NCBI GenBank assembly: GCA_003612625.1 | Contig: RAZJ01000006.1 | Location: 1 to 64,000 of the forward strand | DNA from: a bacterium 1XD42-1 | GTDB lineage: Bacteria > Bacillota > Clostridia > Oscillospirales > Ruminococcaceae | DNA length: 64,000 nt | Direction: 5' to 3' | Shown: positions 1 to 8,098 of the stretch, piece after piece | Layout: every line of letters begins with the position of its first letter | Numbering within the stretch: the first letter of the stretch is position 1 | The notes under the pieces: generated by a model | Database searches by the model: none | What the model was told of the DNA's origin: nothing | The model's input: only the letters and a program-made list of their open reading frames with translations | Program-made: the position numbers and the translations under genes

Positions 1-104
1 CGCTGAGGAACCACCTGTTCCCATACCGAACACAGAAGTTAAGCTCAGCAGTGCCGAAGATACTTGGTGGGAGACTGCCTGGAAAAATAGGTCTATGCCG
101 GTTT
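1..104 (+). rRNA. rrf: 5S ribosomal RNA, 5' end outside window
   Basis: The sequence contains the conserved 5S core (CCATACCGAACACAGAAGTT and the GGTGGGAGACTGCCTGG segment) and ends near GCCGG. Roughly the first 10-20 nucleotides lie before the window. It is followed directly by tRNA genes, so the window opens at the end of an rRNA operon. Confidence 0.95.
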
Positions 105-109
105 TATAT

Positions 110-185
110 TCCTCAATAGCTCAGCCGGTAGAGCATGCGGCTGTTAACCGCAGGGTCGTTGGTTCGAGTCCAACTTGGGGAGCCA
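110..185 (+). tRNA. tRNA-Asn (anticodon GTT)
   Basis: A full cloverleaf with acceptor TCCTCAA/TTGGGGA, GGTTCGAGTC T-arm and anticodon GTT at 143-145. CCA is encoded at the 3' end. It lies six bases after the 5S gene and is probably co-transcribed with the rRNA operon. Confidence 0.95.
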
Positions 186-235
186 GAAATATACCGCTGC
201 TGGAAAAAAGCAACGGTATATTTTTTATTTTTTGA

Positions 236-309
236 GGGCCATTAGCTCAGTTGGTCAGAGCTACCGGCTCATAACCGGTTGGTCCGGGGTTCGAGTCCCT
301 GATGGCCCA
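236..309 (+). tRNA. tRNA with CAT anticodon (elongator Met or Ile2)
   Basis: Cloverleaf with acceptor GGGCCAT/ATGGCCC, anticodon loop CTCATAA and anticodon CAT at 270-272. It lacks the features of initiator tRNA. The CTCATAA loop is shared by many lysidine-modified tRNA-Ile2 molecules, so elongator Met and Ile2 cannot be separated by eye. CCA is not encoded. Confidence 0.9.
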
Positions 310-322
310 TTTATACTTATTT

Positions 323-362
323 AAGGAGAACAAGTTCTTATTAAAAAGAGCTTGTTCCTTTG
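323..362 (+). terminator. Rho-independent terminator of the rRNA/tRNA transcript
   Basis: An imperfect hairpin (GGAGAACAAGTTCTT against AAGAGCTTGTTCC) is followed by TTTGTTT. It closes the 5S/tRNA-Asn/tRNA(CAT) transcription unit. Confidence 0.7.
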
Positions 363-380
363 TTTATAGTCGATATAAAG

Positions 381-420
381 AACAACCGGATTCTTTGTGT
401 TTTTTATATAACCGGTTGTG
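381..420 (+). terminator. Second hairpin, possible backup terminator
   Basis: The arms ACAACCGG and CCGGTTGT are separated by an AT-rich loop and followed by GTTTCTTT. It stands behind the first terminator and before the tRNA-Val promoter, consistent with tandem termination of a highly transcribed rRNA operon. Confidence 0.5.
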
Positions 421-457
421 TTTCTTTAAAAAAGAATGGTAACTTTTGAAAAATCTC

Positions 458-486
458 TTTACAAAAAAAAATTTCTATGCTATAAT
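458..486 (+). promoter_or_regulatory. Sigma-A promoter of tRNA-Val
   Basis: TTTACA (458-463), a 17-bp spacer, then a perfect TATAAT (481-486) lie 15 bases before the tRNA-Val gene. Confidence 0.8.
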
Positions 487-500
487 TTTTATCGTAAATT

Positions 501-574
501 GGGAGCATAGCTCAGCTGGTTAGAGTGCCTGCATCACACGCAGGAAGTCCAGGGTTCGAGTCCCCGTGTTCCCA
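501..574 (+). tRNA. tRNA-Val (anticodon CAC)
   Basis: Cloverleaf with acceptor GGGAGCA/TGTTCCC, anticodon stem CCTGC/GCAGG and anticodon CAC at 535-537. CCA is not encoded. It has its own promoter and terminator, so it is a single-gene transcript. Confidence 0.93.
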
Positions 575-580
575 CTATGT

Positions 581-630
581 AAAGACGATAATTTTGGTAC
601 GAAGGTATTGAGATTATCGTCTTTATTTTT
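581..630 (+). terminator. Terminator of tRNA-Val
   Basis: A perfect 12-bp stem (AAAGACGATAAT/ATTATCGTCTTT) is followed by ATTTTTG, seven bases after the tRNA. Confidence 0.85.
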
Positions 631-703
631 GTTCAAAATTAAGGAGGTACAGCAAGGAAAATTTTGGAAAAGTTTTTTGCTGATAACGGGAGGTTGGTAG
701 TAT

Positions 704-2092
704 ATGAAAGAACCTAAAGGATCGAAACAGACAGAAGTTTCCCGAGGCAGGTTTTCTGGCAGGATAGGGTATGTCTTGGCAGTGGCAGGCTCTGCGGTAG
801 GGCTGGGTAATATTTGGCGGTTTCCATATTTAGCGGCAAAATATGGCGGCGGAATGTTTCTGTTTGTTTATATTATTTTAATGGTAACATTCGGATTTGT
901 TATGATTGTATCAGAAACAGCATTGGGGCGCATGACGAAAAAAAGCCCAGTCGGAGTCTTTCATTCTTTTGGAAAAACCATGCTTTTTCACTTTGGTGGA
1001 TGGATCAATGCAATTATTCCTATGCTGATAGTACCTTATTACTGTGTAATTGGCGGATGGGTGCTGAAATATCTGGTAGAATATTTAAAAGGCGGGGTAA
1101 ACCTGCTGGCGGGGGATGATTATTTTACAAATTTTATTGCATCCTCTGGCAGTGTAGAATTTTGGTTTGTCATGTTTTCCCTTCTGGTGTTTTTTGTAAT
1201 ATTAGCCGGAGTCAAGCGAGGCGTAGAACAGGTTGCAAAAGTAATGATGCCTATATTGGTAGTGCTTGCAGTTTTTGTTGCAATATATTCCATTACACGG
1301 CCGGGAGCATTGGAAGGTGTAAAATATTTTCTGGTTCCCAATCTGGAGAATTTTTCATGGATGACAATTGTTGCGGCAATGGGACAAATGTTTTATTCCC
1401 TTTCCATAGCTATGGGAGTGCTTTATACGTATGGTTCCTATATCGGAAAAGATGTGGATATTGAAAAATCTACAACTCAGGTTGAATTTTTTGATACGGC
1501 CATAGCTCTTTTAGCAGGGCTTATGATTATTCCAGCAGTATTTGCATTTTCTGGCGGGGATATGAAGGTGCTGAAAGCAGGGCCTTCCCTTACGTTTATT
1601 ACGCTGCCTAAAATATTTTCAAGTATGGGTATCGGATCGGTAGTTGGTATTGCTTTTTTCTTAATGTTCTTGTTTGCAGCTTTAACAAGTGCTATTTCAC
1701 TGATGGAAACAAGTGTATCATCATTTGAAGATGAACTTCATTGGAGCCGTCCGAAATGCTGTTTGCTGATGGGAGTCGTAATGGTAATGGTAGGTACTGC
1801 GTCATCATTGGGCTATGGCACATTAGATTTTGTACAAATTTTTGGAATGGCGTTTCTTGATTTTTTCGATTTCCTGACCAACTCAATCATGATGCCGTTT
1901 GCAGCTCTTTCCACTTGCCTGCTGATTATCCGAGTAGTTGGCTTAAAAAAGATTATAGAAGAAGTAGAATATTCTTCTGCATTCCGCCGGAAAAAGATGT
2001 ACAGCTTCTTTTTAAAATATTTGGCGCCAGTTTGTATTGCGATCATTTTAATCAGTTCGATTGCAAATGTGTTGGGATGGATTTCTTTATAA
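704..2092 (+). CDS. Sodium-dependent amino acid/neurotransmitter symporter (NSS family)
   Basis: This 462-residue membrane protein belongs to the LeuT/MhsT-type neurotransmitter:sodium symporters, which import an amino acid together with sodium. The first membrane segment carries the family motif AVGLGNIWRFPY, whose residues hold substrate and sodium, and a second unwound-helix region follows at FYSLSIAMGVLYTYGSY. About eleven hydrophobic segments are visible and the length is typical of bacterial members. The start is preceded by GGGAGGT with suitable spacing. It is a single gene between the tRNA-Val terminator and a strong bidirectional terminator. The substrate cannot be told from the sequence; tryptophan/tyrosine or branched-chain residues are usual for the family. 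Confidence 0.92.
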   Translation: MKEPKGSKQTEVSRGRFSGRIGYVLAVAGSAVGLGNIWRFPYLAAKYGGGMFLFVYIILMVTFGFVMIVSETALGRMTKKSPVGVFHSFGKTMLFHFGGWINAIIPMLIVPYYCVIGGWVLKYLVEYLKGGVNLLAGDDYFTNFIASSGSVEFWFVMFSLLVFFVILAGVKRGVEQVAKVMMPILVVLAVFVAIYSITRPGALEGVKYFLVPNLENFSWMTIVAAMGQMFYSLSIAMGVLYTYGSYIGKDVDIEKSTTQVEFFDTAIALLAGLMIIPAVFAFSGGDMKVLKAGPSLTFITLPKIFSSMGIGSVVGIAFFLMFLFAALTSAISLMETSVSSFEDELHWSRPKCCLLMGVVMVMVGTASSLGYGTLDFVQIFGMAFLDFFDFLTNSIMMPFAALSTCLLIIRVVGLKKIIEEVEYSSAFRRKKMYSFFLKYLAPVCIAIILISSIANVLGWISL

Positions 2093-2093
2093 C

Positions 2094-2133
2094 AAAAAAG
2101 AACGGCAGTATGTTAAACTGCCGTTCTTTTTTT
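2094..2133. terminator. Bidirectional terminator
   Basis: A perfect AAAAAGAACGGCAGT/ACTGCCGTTCTTTTT hairpin lies between the convergent symporter and diguanylate cyclase genes, with a T-run on both strands. Confidence 0.9.
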
Positions 2134-2137
2134 GTGG

Positions 2138-4135
2138 TTATGAAGCAGAAACAGGAGAATTTTTATGGGAAAAAATTTGATATTGGTTGCGTCCGTTTTC
2201 TTTTGCATGATATAATGCCGAATCTGCGTTATCAATTAGATGGTAAATATTTTCCCCCTGATATTCTCCATTATAAATTCCCATACTAATGGTTAGCTTG
2301 TCAGAAACTTCTGAATATTCATGTTTAATATTTTTCTCAGCCAGATGGTTTTGTATTTTTTGGGCGATTTTTTCAGTAGCATTCATTGGAATATCTGTAA
2401 TCAGTATTACCATTTCTTCACCGCCATAGCGTATAACAACATCATTTTTCCGAACACAGCTTTTTAATGTATTACTGACTTCTTTTATAACCCGGTCTCC
2501 TTCAATATGGCCATAGTTGTCATTGTATTTTTTAAAATAATCAATGTCAATCATCAAAATAGAAATTGGTTTTCCGGATAATCTTTTTTCATTTTTCTCC
2601 ATATAATATTTTAAGAAGGTCCGGTTTGATAAACCAGTCAGAGGATCTGTAAAACTCAAATTTTTCCATTTTTTCAGATACCATATGGTCAGGACAATTG
2701 CCAGCAAAGCAGCTAATATTATGAGATTAGCAAAAATAATGAAAAATTGCTGCCGTTTTTCTTTGGCTTCCAGCAAATTGTATTCATACAACTTTTCACT
2801 AAAAGTCACATAATCTTTTGTAAATATTTTATTTTGCCGAATCAGTTCTGCTTTATATAATTCACGGTATTTGCTATAATTTTCCAACTCGTTTTTTGAC
2901 TGGTAAATTTCAGCGATCCGCAAATAAAGGGATTTTTCTAATCCGATTCTTCTGGAAAGGGATTTTTGAAGAATTTCTTCATATAAGGATAATGCTTTAT
3001 CATATTGTTTTTGCTCTTTATATAGGTTCGCATAGGTCAGTCCAACAAAGACATCTTTATCAAAAGAAATCGCATCTGTATCGGATTCTAATAATGTTAC
3101 AGCTTCATCTAGCAACCGGCTAGCTCCTTCAAAATCCTTTTTTTCAATGAGGATTTGCGCTAAGATGTGATTACGTAATATTTCAATGTCATCTTTTGCA
3201 TTTTCCGGCAGTATCGGTAAAAACAGATCTAATTGTTTGATTGCATCGGCTGCATGATCATATTGCTTCAGTTCAATATATGACTGGCAGACATTGATAA
3301 CAGCTAACGCCTTATCTGTGGCACCTTTATTTTCCGGATCTAATGGAAGCCACAATGCACTGTTATAATAACTGATAGCGCTTGTATATTCTTCTAATGC
3401 GTAGTCAATATCACCAATACAAATCAATAGTTTATTGGAATAATAAAGATTATCTGGAACGTCATCATGTGTAGCAACAATATGGAATGCATCGAAATAA
3501 TAATAGAGTGCTTCAGAATACAATTCAACAAGACTTTCTAACCGGCCAATATTGCCTTCTAATCTGACCCTGCTTTCGTTGGATAAACCCTTTGTATGAG
3601 CCAGATAATATTCCAATAATTGAATACCTTGTTCAATACCTTCCGGTTCGTCCAGTAAAGTATTGGTCAGCCGCCAGCATAAATCCATATTATTTTTATA
3701 TTGTGGGGATTGGGACATATAAGACAAAGCAATTCTGCAATTTTCCGCCAAAATATTGGAATAGCCTTTTGCCTGTAAAGATTCATTTAGAAAAATATAT
3801 GTATAAATTTTCAAAAATGCGGGATCAGAGTCCTCTATTAGCCTTGCAGCAGATGTAAAATTTTCAGCAGCCTGCTCATAATTGCTGTCCAAATAATCCT
3901 GGTATCCACTGATAAAATAATGTTCAGGGCTGTAAGGTTCTTTTGATAAGGCATCATTCAATTTTTCCAGATCTTCTGAATGAAACACTTCATTTTGCAG
4001 AGAGGATTCCATATAAGACAGTATAACATTATTGCGGGCTAAAGATAAATGTTTATGGGAAAAAGTATATATCCCGATTAAGATAAGAACAACAAATATA
4101 ATAATTAAAACTGCTTTTAAATATATCTTTTTCAC
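2138..4135 (-). CDS. Membrane diguanylate cyclase with TPR sensor region
   Basis: A predicted 665-residue protein that makes c-di-GMP from GTP. Order of parts: one N-terminal membrane helix, about 400 residues of TPR-like helical repeats (pattern ALSLYEEIL, AISYYNSALW) that would face outside, a second helix near residues 460-480, then a GGDEF domain. The active loop reads GGEEM and an RKND motif five residues before it fits the RxxD inhibitory site, so product feedback is likely. I chose the GTG at 4133-4135 because AAAGGAG lies eight bases upstream; the frame stays open to an ATG 13 codons earlier. It is monocistronic. A PilZ receptor gene at 44578-45270 could be one of its targets, which is inference only. 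Confidence 0.9.
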   Translation of the reverse strand: MKKIYLKAVLIIIFVVLILIGIYTFSHKHLSLARNNVILSYMESSLQNEVFHSEDLEKLNDALSKEPYSPEHYFISGYQDYLDSNYEQAAENFTSAARLIEDSDPAFLKIYTYIFLNESLQAKGYSNILAENCRIALSYMSQSPQYKNNMDLCWRLTNTLLDEPEGIEQGIQLLEYYLAHTKGLSNESRVRLEGNIGRLESLVELYSEALYYYFDAFHIVATHDDVPDNLYYSNKLLICIGDIDYALEEYTSAISYYNSALWLPLDPENKGATDKALAVINVCQSYIELKQYDHAADAIKQLDLFLPILPENAKDDIEILRNHILAQILIEKKDFEGASRLLDEAVTLLESDTDAISFDKDVFVGLTYANLYKEQKQYDKALSLYEEILQKSLSRRIGLEKSLYLRIAEIYQSKNELENYSKYRELYKAELIRQNKIFTKDYVTFSEKLYEYNLLEAKEKRQQFFIIFANLIILAALLAIVLTIWYLKKWKNLSFTDPLTGLSNRTFLKYYMEKNEKRLSGKPISILMIDIDYFKKYNDNYGHIEGDRVIKEVSNTLKSCVRKNDVVIRYGGEEMVILITDIPMNATEKIAQKIQNHLAEKNIKHEYSEVSDKLTISMGIYNGEYQGENIYHLIDNADSALYHAKENGRNQYQIFSHKNSPVSAS

Positions 4136-4185
4136 GGTAAAATCTCCTTTTTTTGAAAAGGCACAGATAATCAATTCATAAGCTT

Positions 4186-4214
4186 ATACTAACATAAAAA
4201 TTTCCAGCTTTCAA
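4186..4214 (-). promoter_or_regulatory. Probable promoter of the diguanylate cyclase gene
   Basis: On the minus strand TTGAAA, a 17-bp spacer and TAGTAT lie about 50 bases upstream of the GTG start. Confidence 0.5.
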
Positions 4215-4258
4215 TATGGTAACTTTTAAGTATGGTTTCAATTTTTGGAAATTAAGAA

Positions 4259-4310
4259 AAAGCCTTTGGAGCAGCTTCTGATTCAGAAGGGGTGCCACTC
4301 CAAAGGCTTA
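4259..4310 (-). terminator. Terminator of the XRE/zinc-ribbon operon
   Basis: The stem AAGCCTTTGGAG/CTCCAAAGGCTT contains a nested CTTCTGATTCAGAAG hairpin and is followed on the minus strand by TTTTTCTT. It lies just after the zinc-ribbon gene. Confidence 0.8.
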
Positions 4311-4318
4311 GATAATTT

Positions 4319-4600
4319 TTATTTTAAGTTTTTAGCAGGTGCATTTTGAGTGCCAGGATAAATGATCTTAGCTTTTTTGCAGCCTTTCCAGTCTAATTTC
4401 TGGCCGCAGCGGTCACAAAAGTCCATAAATTCCCACTCTAAAGTAACTTTGCACTTTGGACAGACATAATAGCTGGCATCTCCGCAAATGGAGGAAGAAA
4501 ACATCATAATTTCATTAACAGGCATAGGTTCTCGGTAACCATTAAGCCGTAAAAAAGTTTTACGTGGTATGGTTATTGTAGAAGAAGTTTCTTGTTTCAC
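4319..4600 (-). CDS. Small zinc-ribbon protein, function unknown
   Basis: A 93-residue protein with two CxxC knuckles (CPKC and CDRC) separated by 13 residues, the layout of a zinc ribbon. The N-terminal half, ending before the first knuckle, has a strand-like stretch that includes a TIPRKTFLRLNGY motif, and the tail is basic. No catalytic residues are evident. Its start overlaps the stop of the XRE gene by four bases (ATGA), so the pair is translationally coupled and probably acts together, for example in DNA or RNA binding. I do not recognise a named family. Confidence 0.75.
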   Translation of the reverse strand: MKQETSSTITIPRKTFLRLNGYREPMPVNEIMMFSSSICGDASYYVCPKCKVTLEWEFMDFCDRCGQKLDWKGCKKAKIIYPGTQNAPAKNLK

Positions 4601-4830
4601 AGAATGTCGTCACCTTCCTCTCCTGATGTCAGGAAATACTCCATAGACTGGCCAAATTCCTGGCTGATCCGGTAGAGAAGCGGTGCAGAAATCGGAATAT
4701 CTTTTCGTTTTAGATTGCGTATGTGGCGATCCGAAATACCCAAATGTTCTGCAAGCTGCTCTTGGCTTAGATTTGAGGCTTTCATTTCTTTGATAAATTT
4801 TTTGTGACTAAATAACACTGTTTTGGTCAT
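4597..4830 (-). CDS. XRE-family helix-turn-helix regulator
   Basis: A 77-residue DNA-binding protein made almost only of a Cro/C1-type helix-turn-helix: MKASNLSQEQLAEHLGISDR followed by a recognition helix HIRNLKRK. I chose the ATG at 4828-4830 because AAAGGAGG lies eight bases upstream; the frame could begin nine codons earlier without a ribosome site. It is the first gene of a two-gene operon with the zinc-ribbon protein. Two copies of GAAATTTTG(T/A)C between 4905 and 4937 are candidate binding sites for it. Confidence 0.85.
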   Translation of the reverse strand: MTKTVLFSHKKFIKEMKASNLSQEQLAEHLGISDRHIRNLKRKDIPISAPLLYRISQEFGQSMEYFLTSGEEGDDIL

Positions 4831-4959
4831 TGTGTCAACCTCCTTTATATCAATCATAAAAGAGATTGGGGTATAGTTTCCAGGAATTGGATTTCCATTT
4901 AGGAAATTTTGTCGATTTGTTTCAGAAATTTTGACAAAATTCGTTTATAATTTTTTGAT

Positions 4960-5005
4960 AAAATGAATGCCCCCTGCACGAAGGAAGCATTCATGCAAGG
5001 GGAGA
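4960..5005 (-). terminator. Terminator of tRNA-Leu
   Basis: The ATGAATGC/GCATTCAT arms, followed on the minus strand by TTTTATC, lie just beyond the tRNA-Leu 3' end. An alternative CCCCTTGCA/TGCAGGGG pairing overlaps them. Confidence 0.5.
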
Positions 5006-5012
5006 TAGATAG

Positions 5013-5094
5013 TGCGGGTAGTGGGGGTCGAACCCACACACCGAAAGGCACAGGATCCTAAATCCTGCGCGTCTGCCAATTCCGCCATACCCGC
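5013..5094 (-). tRNA. tRNA-Leu (anticodon TAG)
   Basis: A class II tRNA with acceptor GCGGGTA/TACCCGC, a long variable arm and a TTTAGGA anticodon loop, giving TAG. CCA is not encoded. Confidence 0.93.
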
Positions 5095-5125
5095 ATATTC
5101 CATATGTAAACAGTACAATAGATTT

Positions 5126-5154
5126 ATTATACAAAAAATCAAGGCCGCTGTCAA
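5126..5154 (-). promoter_or_regulatory. Sigma-A promoter of tRNA-Leu
   Basis: Perfect TTGACA, a 17-bp spacer and perfect TATAAT on the minus strand, 31 bases before the tRNA. Confidence 0.88.
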
Positions 5155-5233
5155 CAGTGCCAGTTTGATTCTTTATGCAGTCACATTTTTTATCCTTTTA
5201 GGTATTTCCAGCTATTTTTATCCATATTGGAGA

Positions 5234-5263
5234 TTGACGGATATAGTACATCTAGGTTATAAT
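5234..5263 (+). promoter_or_regulatory. Sigma-A promoter of the secreted-protein gene
   Basis: TTGACG, an 18-bp spacer and TATAAT lie about 70 bases upstream of the next rightward gene. Confidence 0.75.
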
Positions 5264-5331
5264 GGAAAAAGAGAAAGGATATAAAAAGATGCAGCAATCT
5301 GTTGAGATTCGCTGAATGAGAGGAGGTTTTT

Positions 5332-5982
5332 ATTATAATCGGTTTTTGTAAAAAAGTGATTGCAGCGATATTAGCTGCCGGAATGTTTGCCTGTCCAGCG
5401 ATGGCTAAAAATGTTTCTGAACAAAGGCTTTTAAATCCGCCGGAAGCTCTTTCCAAAGAACAAAAAGAAACCGTTCTTGTTTCGGATGATACTGTGGAGA
5501 GAATTTTTACAGTTTTTGAAGCCCAAAAACCAGAAGGAATTTTAAAACAAGTTCAAAAAGGCAATTACATATTTGAAATGCCTGCAGTCTGGGAAATACC
5601 TGAGAATATAAAATCAGATTCTGTAATAGATATGATTCAGGAAGCAAGTAGAAGTTTAACAGACACTTCAGGCGTTGTTTTTTTATTGTTAGACAGGGAA
5701 GAAGCCCAAAATATAGCAGGAAAGTTCCAAAGCCTTCAAAAAGAAGCGGTATGGCTTAAAAATGATATAAGTATTCAATATTTGCAGGCGCCGATTGGGA
5801 ATACAGTAAAAATAACATTGCGTTCCCAGAAAAATGGAGTAGATATAATACAAACAGCTTATTATCCTTTAAAGAATTTACAGTGGATGATCCTTTCCGT
5901 TACAATAGGAACAGATACTGCTCCAACAGCGGAAGAAACGGCTGCTTATATGTTATATAGTTTGCGGGAAAAGAAGAATTGA
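5332..5982 (+). CDS. Secreted protein of unknown function, non-ATG start
   Basis: A protein of about 216 residues with a clear Sec signal peptide: the basic CKK, a hydrophobic core, and an AMA cleavage site followed by KN near residue 25. The mature part shows no family I recognise; it is hydrophilic and mixed in secondary structure. No ATG, GTG or TTG sits at a workable distance from the strong AGGAGG at 5321-5326. The in-frame codons there are ATT (5332), ATA (5335) and ATC (5338), and the first in-frame GTG is at 5356, 29 bases away, which would remove the charged start of the signal peptide. I therefore place the start at ATT 5332, with ATA 5335 as the alternative. It has its own promoter and sits before an XRE regulator. 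Confidence 0.75.
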   Translation: MIIGFCKKVIAAILAAGMFACPAMAKNVSEQRLLNPPEALSKEQKETVLVSDDTVERIFTVFEAQKPEGILKQVQKGNYIFEMPAVWEIPENIKSDSVIDMIQEASRSLTDTSGVVFLLLDREEAQNIAGKFQSLQKEAVWLKNDISIQYLQAPIGNTVKITLRSQKNGVDIIQTAYYPLKNLQWMILSVTIGTDTAPTAEETAAYMLYSLREKKN

Positions 5983-6049
5983 TTTTTTTAGAAAGATATA
6001 TGATACAATTTTTATTATGTATAAAGTGTAGTAGGGAGAGTTATAGTTT

Positions 6050-6502
6050 ATGGGAAGTCAATATCAGCAAATAGGAGCAACTTTGCGTTCTTTGCGGGAG
6101 CTGCGCGGAAAAAGTGTAACAGAAGTAGCCCAGGGAACAAGTTTTACATCTAAAAGCCTGATTCTTGCAGAGAATGGACAGGCAGAAATTACGGTAAAAT
6201 ATTTATTAGAGCTTTGCAGGATGTTAGCTGTTACACCGAATGATATTCTTCAGGGGCAATTTATAGAATCTGCGGTTTCTTATGTTGAGCCGGAACCAAT
6301 GCCAATGGAACCATATGCTTCTTCAGCCAATAAAAGAAGCATGACTTATATCCGTGAAACCAATGAAACATTGTATGAGATGAAATCCAAAGTCCGTGAG
6401 TACCAGAAAGAAGCCCGTCAGGAAGAATCCGTTCCATCTGCAACAAAAACGCAAAGTTCACCGACCATATCTAAACAATGGCGAACGACTTATTACCGTT
6501 AA
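6050..6502 (+). CDS. XRE-family regulator with acidic/glutamine tail
   Basis: A 150-residue regulator. Residues about 8-65 form a Cro/C1-type helix-turn-helix (LRSLRELRGKSVTEVAQGTS, then SKSLILAENGQ). The remaining 85 residues are polar, with a probable coiled coil (TNETLYEMKSKVREYQKEA) and no known ligand domain. GGGAGAG precedes the ATG. It lies 67 bases after the secreted-protein gene and ends at a strong terminator, so it may be read from its own weak promoter or together with that gene. Target genes are unknown. Confidence 0.85.
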   Translation: MGSQYQQIGATLRSLRELRGKSVTEVAQGTSFTSKSLILAENGQAEITVKYLLELCRMLAVTPNDILQGQFIESAVSYVEPEPMPMEPYASSANKRSMTYIRETNETLYEMKSKVREYQKEARQEESVPSATKTQSSPTISKQWRTTYYR

Positions 6503-6515
6503 AGAGATAAAAAGC

Positions 6516-6573
6516 AATGATAGCTTCCACAAGGATCATTTTGATTTCCCAGTGGAAGCTATCATTATTTTTC
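6516..6573. terminator. Bidirectional terminator
   Basis: A perfect 15-bp stem (AATGATAGCTTCCAC/GTGGAAGCTATCATT) with T-runs on both sides separates the convergent XRE and LysE genes. Confidence 0.9.
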
Positions 6574-6582
6574 CTATTCGTG

Positions 6583-7191
6583 TCAGACAGCCAAACGTAA
6601 AAATATAACAGCTCCAAACAGGCACAGAATGATTCCAAAAATACGGTTCATCGTTTGGAAGCGGAATTGTGCCGTTTTCCGTTTCATGAAGCTGGCTGTA
6701 TAAGTAAGCGTGCCCCACCAAAGATAAGTGCCGATCCATACGCCTCCGGCCAGCAGGGCGCCTTGATAAAATTGGGAAGCTTTTGGAATATCCAGCCAGG
6801 AAAAAGCAAATAAAAAAGTAAGAATAGCAGCCGGATTGGTGATCCCGATTCCAAAAGAGGTCAGGAACATCCGGACAAGTCCGGCAGGCTCCATAGGATG
6901 GCTTGCAGGATTTTCTTTTTGCAAAAAGAGGCTTATCCCCATGAATAAGATAAGCCCTCCACCCAAAAGATGGATCATGGTCTGGTGCTGCAAAAGGAAG
7001 CCGGAGATAAAGGTAAGTCCAAAAACGCCAACACAGGCATAAAAGCAGTCGGCTGTGGAAGAACCTAGGCCCGTCAAAAGACCAGCCCTGATGCCATAAA
7101 GAAAAGTCCGCTGTACAGTCAGTGCTCCTATGGCACCTACCGGCAGGCCAAACAGCAGGCCGGTTAAAATACCTTTTAATAAGAAATCCAT
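6583..7191 (-). CDS. LysE/RhtB-family amino acid exporter
   Basis: A 202-residue membrane protein with five to six hydrophobic helices. The N-terminus (GLLFGLPVGAIGALTVQRT) matches the LysE/RhtB signature, where a glycine/proline-rich first helix precedes a conserved polar turn. Family members export amino acids or related small molecules; the substrate is not visible here. GGAGG stands ten bases before the ATG. It is the last gene of a four-gene leftward operon with gaps of 22-28 bases, read from the LysR-box promoter at 9047-9100. Confidence 0.88.
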   Translation of the reverse strand: MDFLLKGILTGLLFGLPVGAIGALTVQRTFLYGIRAGLLTGLGSSTADCFYACVGVFGLTFISGFLLQHQTMIHLLGGGLILFMGISLFLQKENPASHPMEPAGLVRMFLTSFGIGITNPAAILTFLFAFSWLDIPKASQFYQGALLAGGVWIGTYLWWGTLTYTASFMKRKTAQFRFQTMNRIFGIILCLFGAVIFLRLAV

Positions 7192-7218
7192 TTTATACCG
7201 GCCTCCTGTCTGTTACAG

Positions 7219-8070
7219 TTAAGCGCAAAGGCATTGTTCTTTTATCAGAATCTCACCCTTTGTATCTGCAATATCCCGGATAATTTCACCTACGGCAGGA
7301 ACATAAATATGGCCGGAAAGAGGATTTTTAATGCTGAGGATAGGGGCGGTTAGGGTTGCTTCCACTTCTGAGCGTTCAAAGCTTAGATCGGTATCGATCA
7401 TTTCACAATCAATGAGTTTTAAGTTTTTACAATAGCATAACGGCTGTGTGCCCATGATCTTACAGTTTATAAAAGTAATATTTTCACTGTACCAGGCTAA
7501 GTATTCTCCTTTTATCAGGCTGTTTTTCACAACAATATTTTTCCCGTGCCAGAAAGCATCTTTTGTATCAAAAGTACAATTTTCAAATATGGAATTTTCG
7601 ATATACTGGAAAGAATATTTCCCTTTAAACTGCACATTTTTAAAAACCAGATTATCGGAACGCATCATAAAATATTCACTTTCTGCCTGGCAGTCTTCCA
7701 TTTCGATCCCATGGACAGACCATCCAAATTCCGGGGAGATAATATCACAGCCATACATTTTAATATTGCTGCATTCCCGCAAAGCTTTAATACCATGTAA
7801 TTTGCTGTCATGGATTTCAACATGATCGGAATACCAAAGGGCAGCCCGGCAAAGTTCTGTCATTTCAGAATTTTCAATTTTCAATCCGGAATCATGCCAG
7901 AACGGGTACCGCAGATTAAAAAAACAATGGTTTACCTGTACATTGCGGCTTTCTTTGAAAGCGCTTTCCCCATCGGCCAGGCCATCAAAAGCACAGTTTT
8001 TTACAATTAAATTTTCTGCGCCATATAAAGCACGTTCTTCATCAAAAGTTTGGTTGGTAATGATTTTCAT
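7219..8070 (-). CDS. DUF3737 family protein (right-handed beta-helix)
   Basis: A 283-residue protein belonging to DUF3737. It is built from repeated short strands such as VKNCAFDG, FKNVQFKG and FENCTFD, the pattern of a right-handed parallel beta-helix like that of pentapeptide or pectate-lyase-like proteins. No catalytic site is known for the family and no signal peptide is present, so it should be cytoplasmic. I chose the ATG at 8068-8070 because AAAGGAG lies ten bases upstream; the longer open frame would run into the preceding gene. It is third in the LysR-linked operon. DUF3737 genes often sit near LysR regulators and cyclophilin-like proteins. Confidence 0.88.
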   Translation of the reverse strand: MKIITNQTFDEERALYGAENLIVKNCAFDGLADGESAFKESRNVQVNHCFFNLRYPFWHDSGLKIENSEMTELCRAALWYSDHVEIHDSKLHGIKALRECSNIKMYGCDIISPEFGWSVHGIEMEDCQAESEYFMMRSDNLVFKNVQFKGKYSFQYIENSIFENCTFDTKDAFWHGKNIVVKNSLIKGEYLAWYSENITFINCKIMGTQPLCYCKNLKLIDCEMIDTDLSFERSEVEATLTAPILSIKNPLSGHIYVPAVGEIIRDIADTKGEILIKEQCLCA

Positions 8071-8098
8071 AATAGGAAAACTCCTTTCATATAGCCTG

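Noticed and set aside
4931-4952. Plus-strand promoter TTGACA with TATAAT
   Set aside because: The spacer is only ten bases and it would read antisense into tRNA-Leu.
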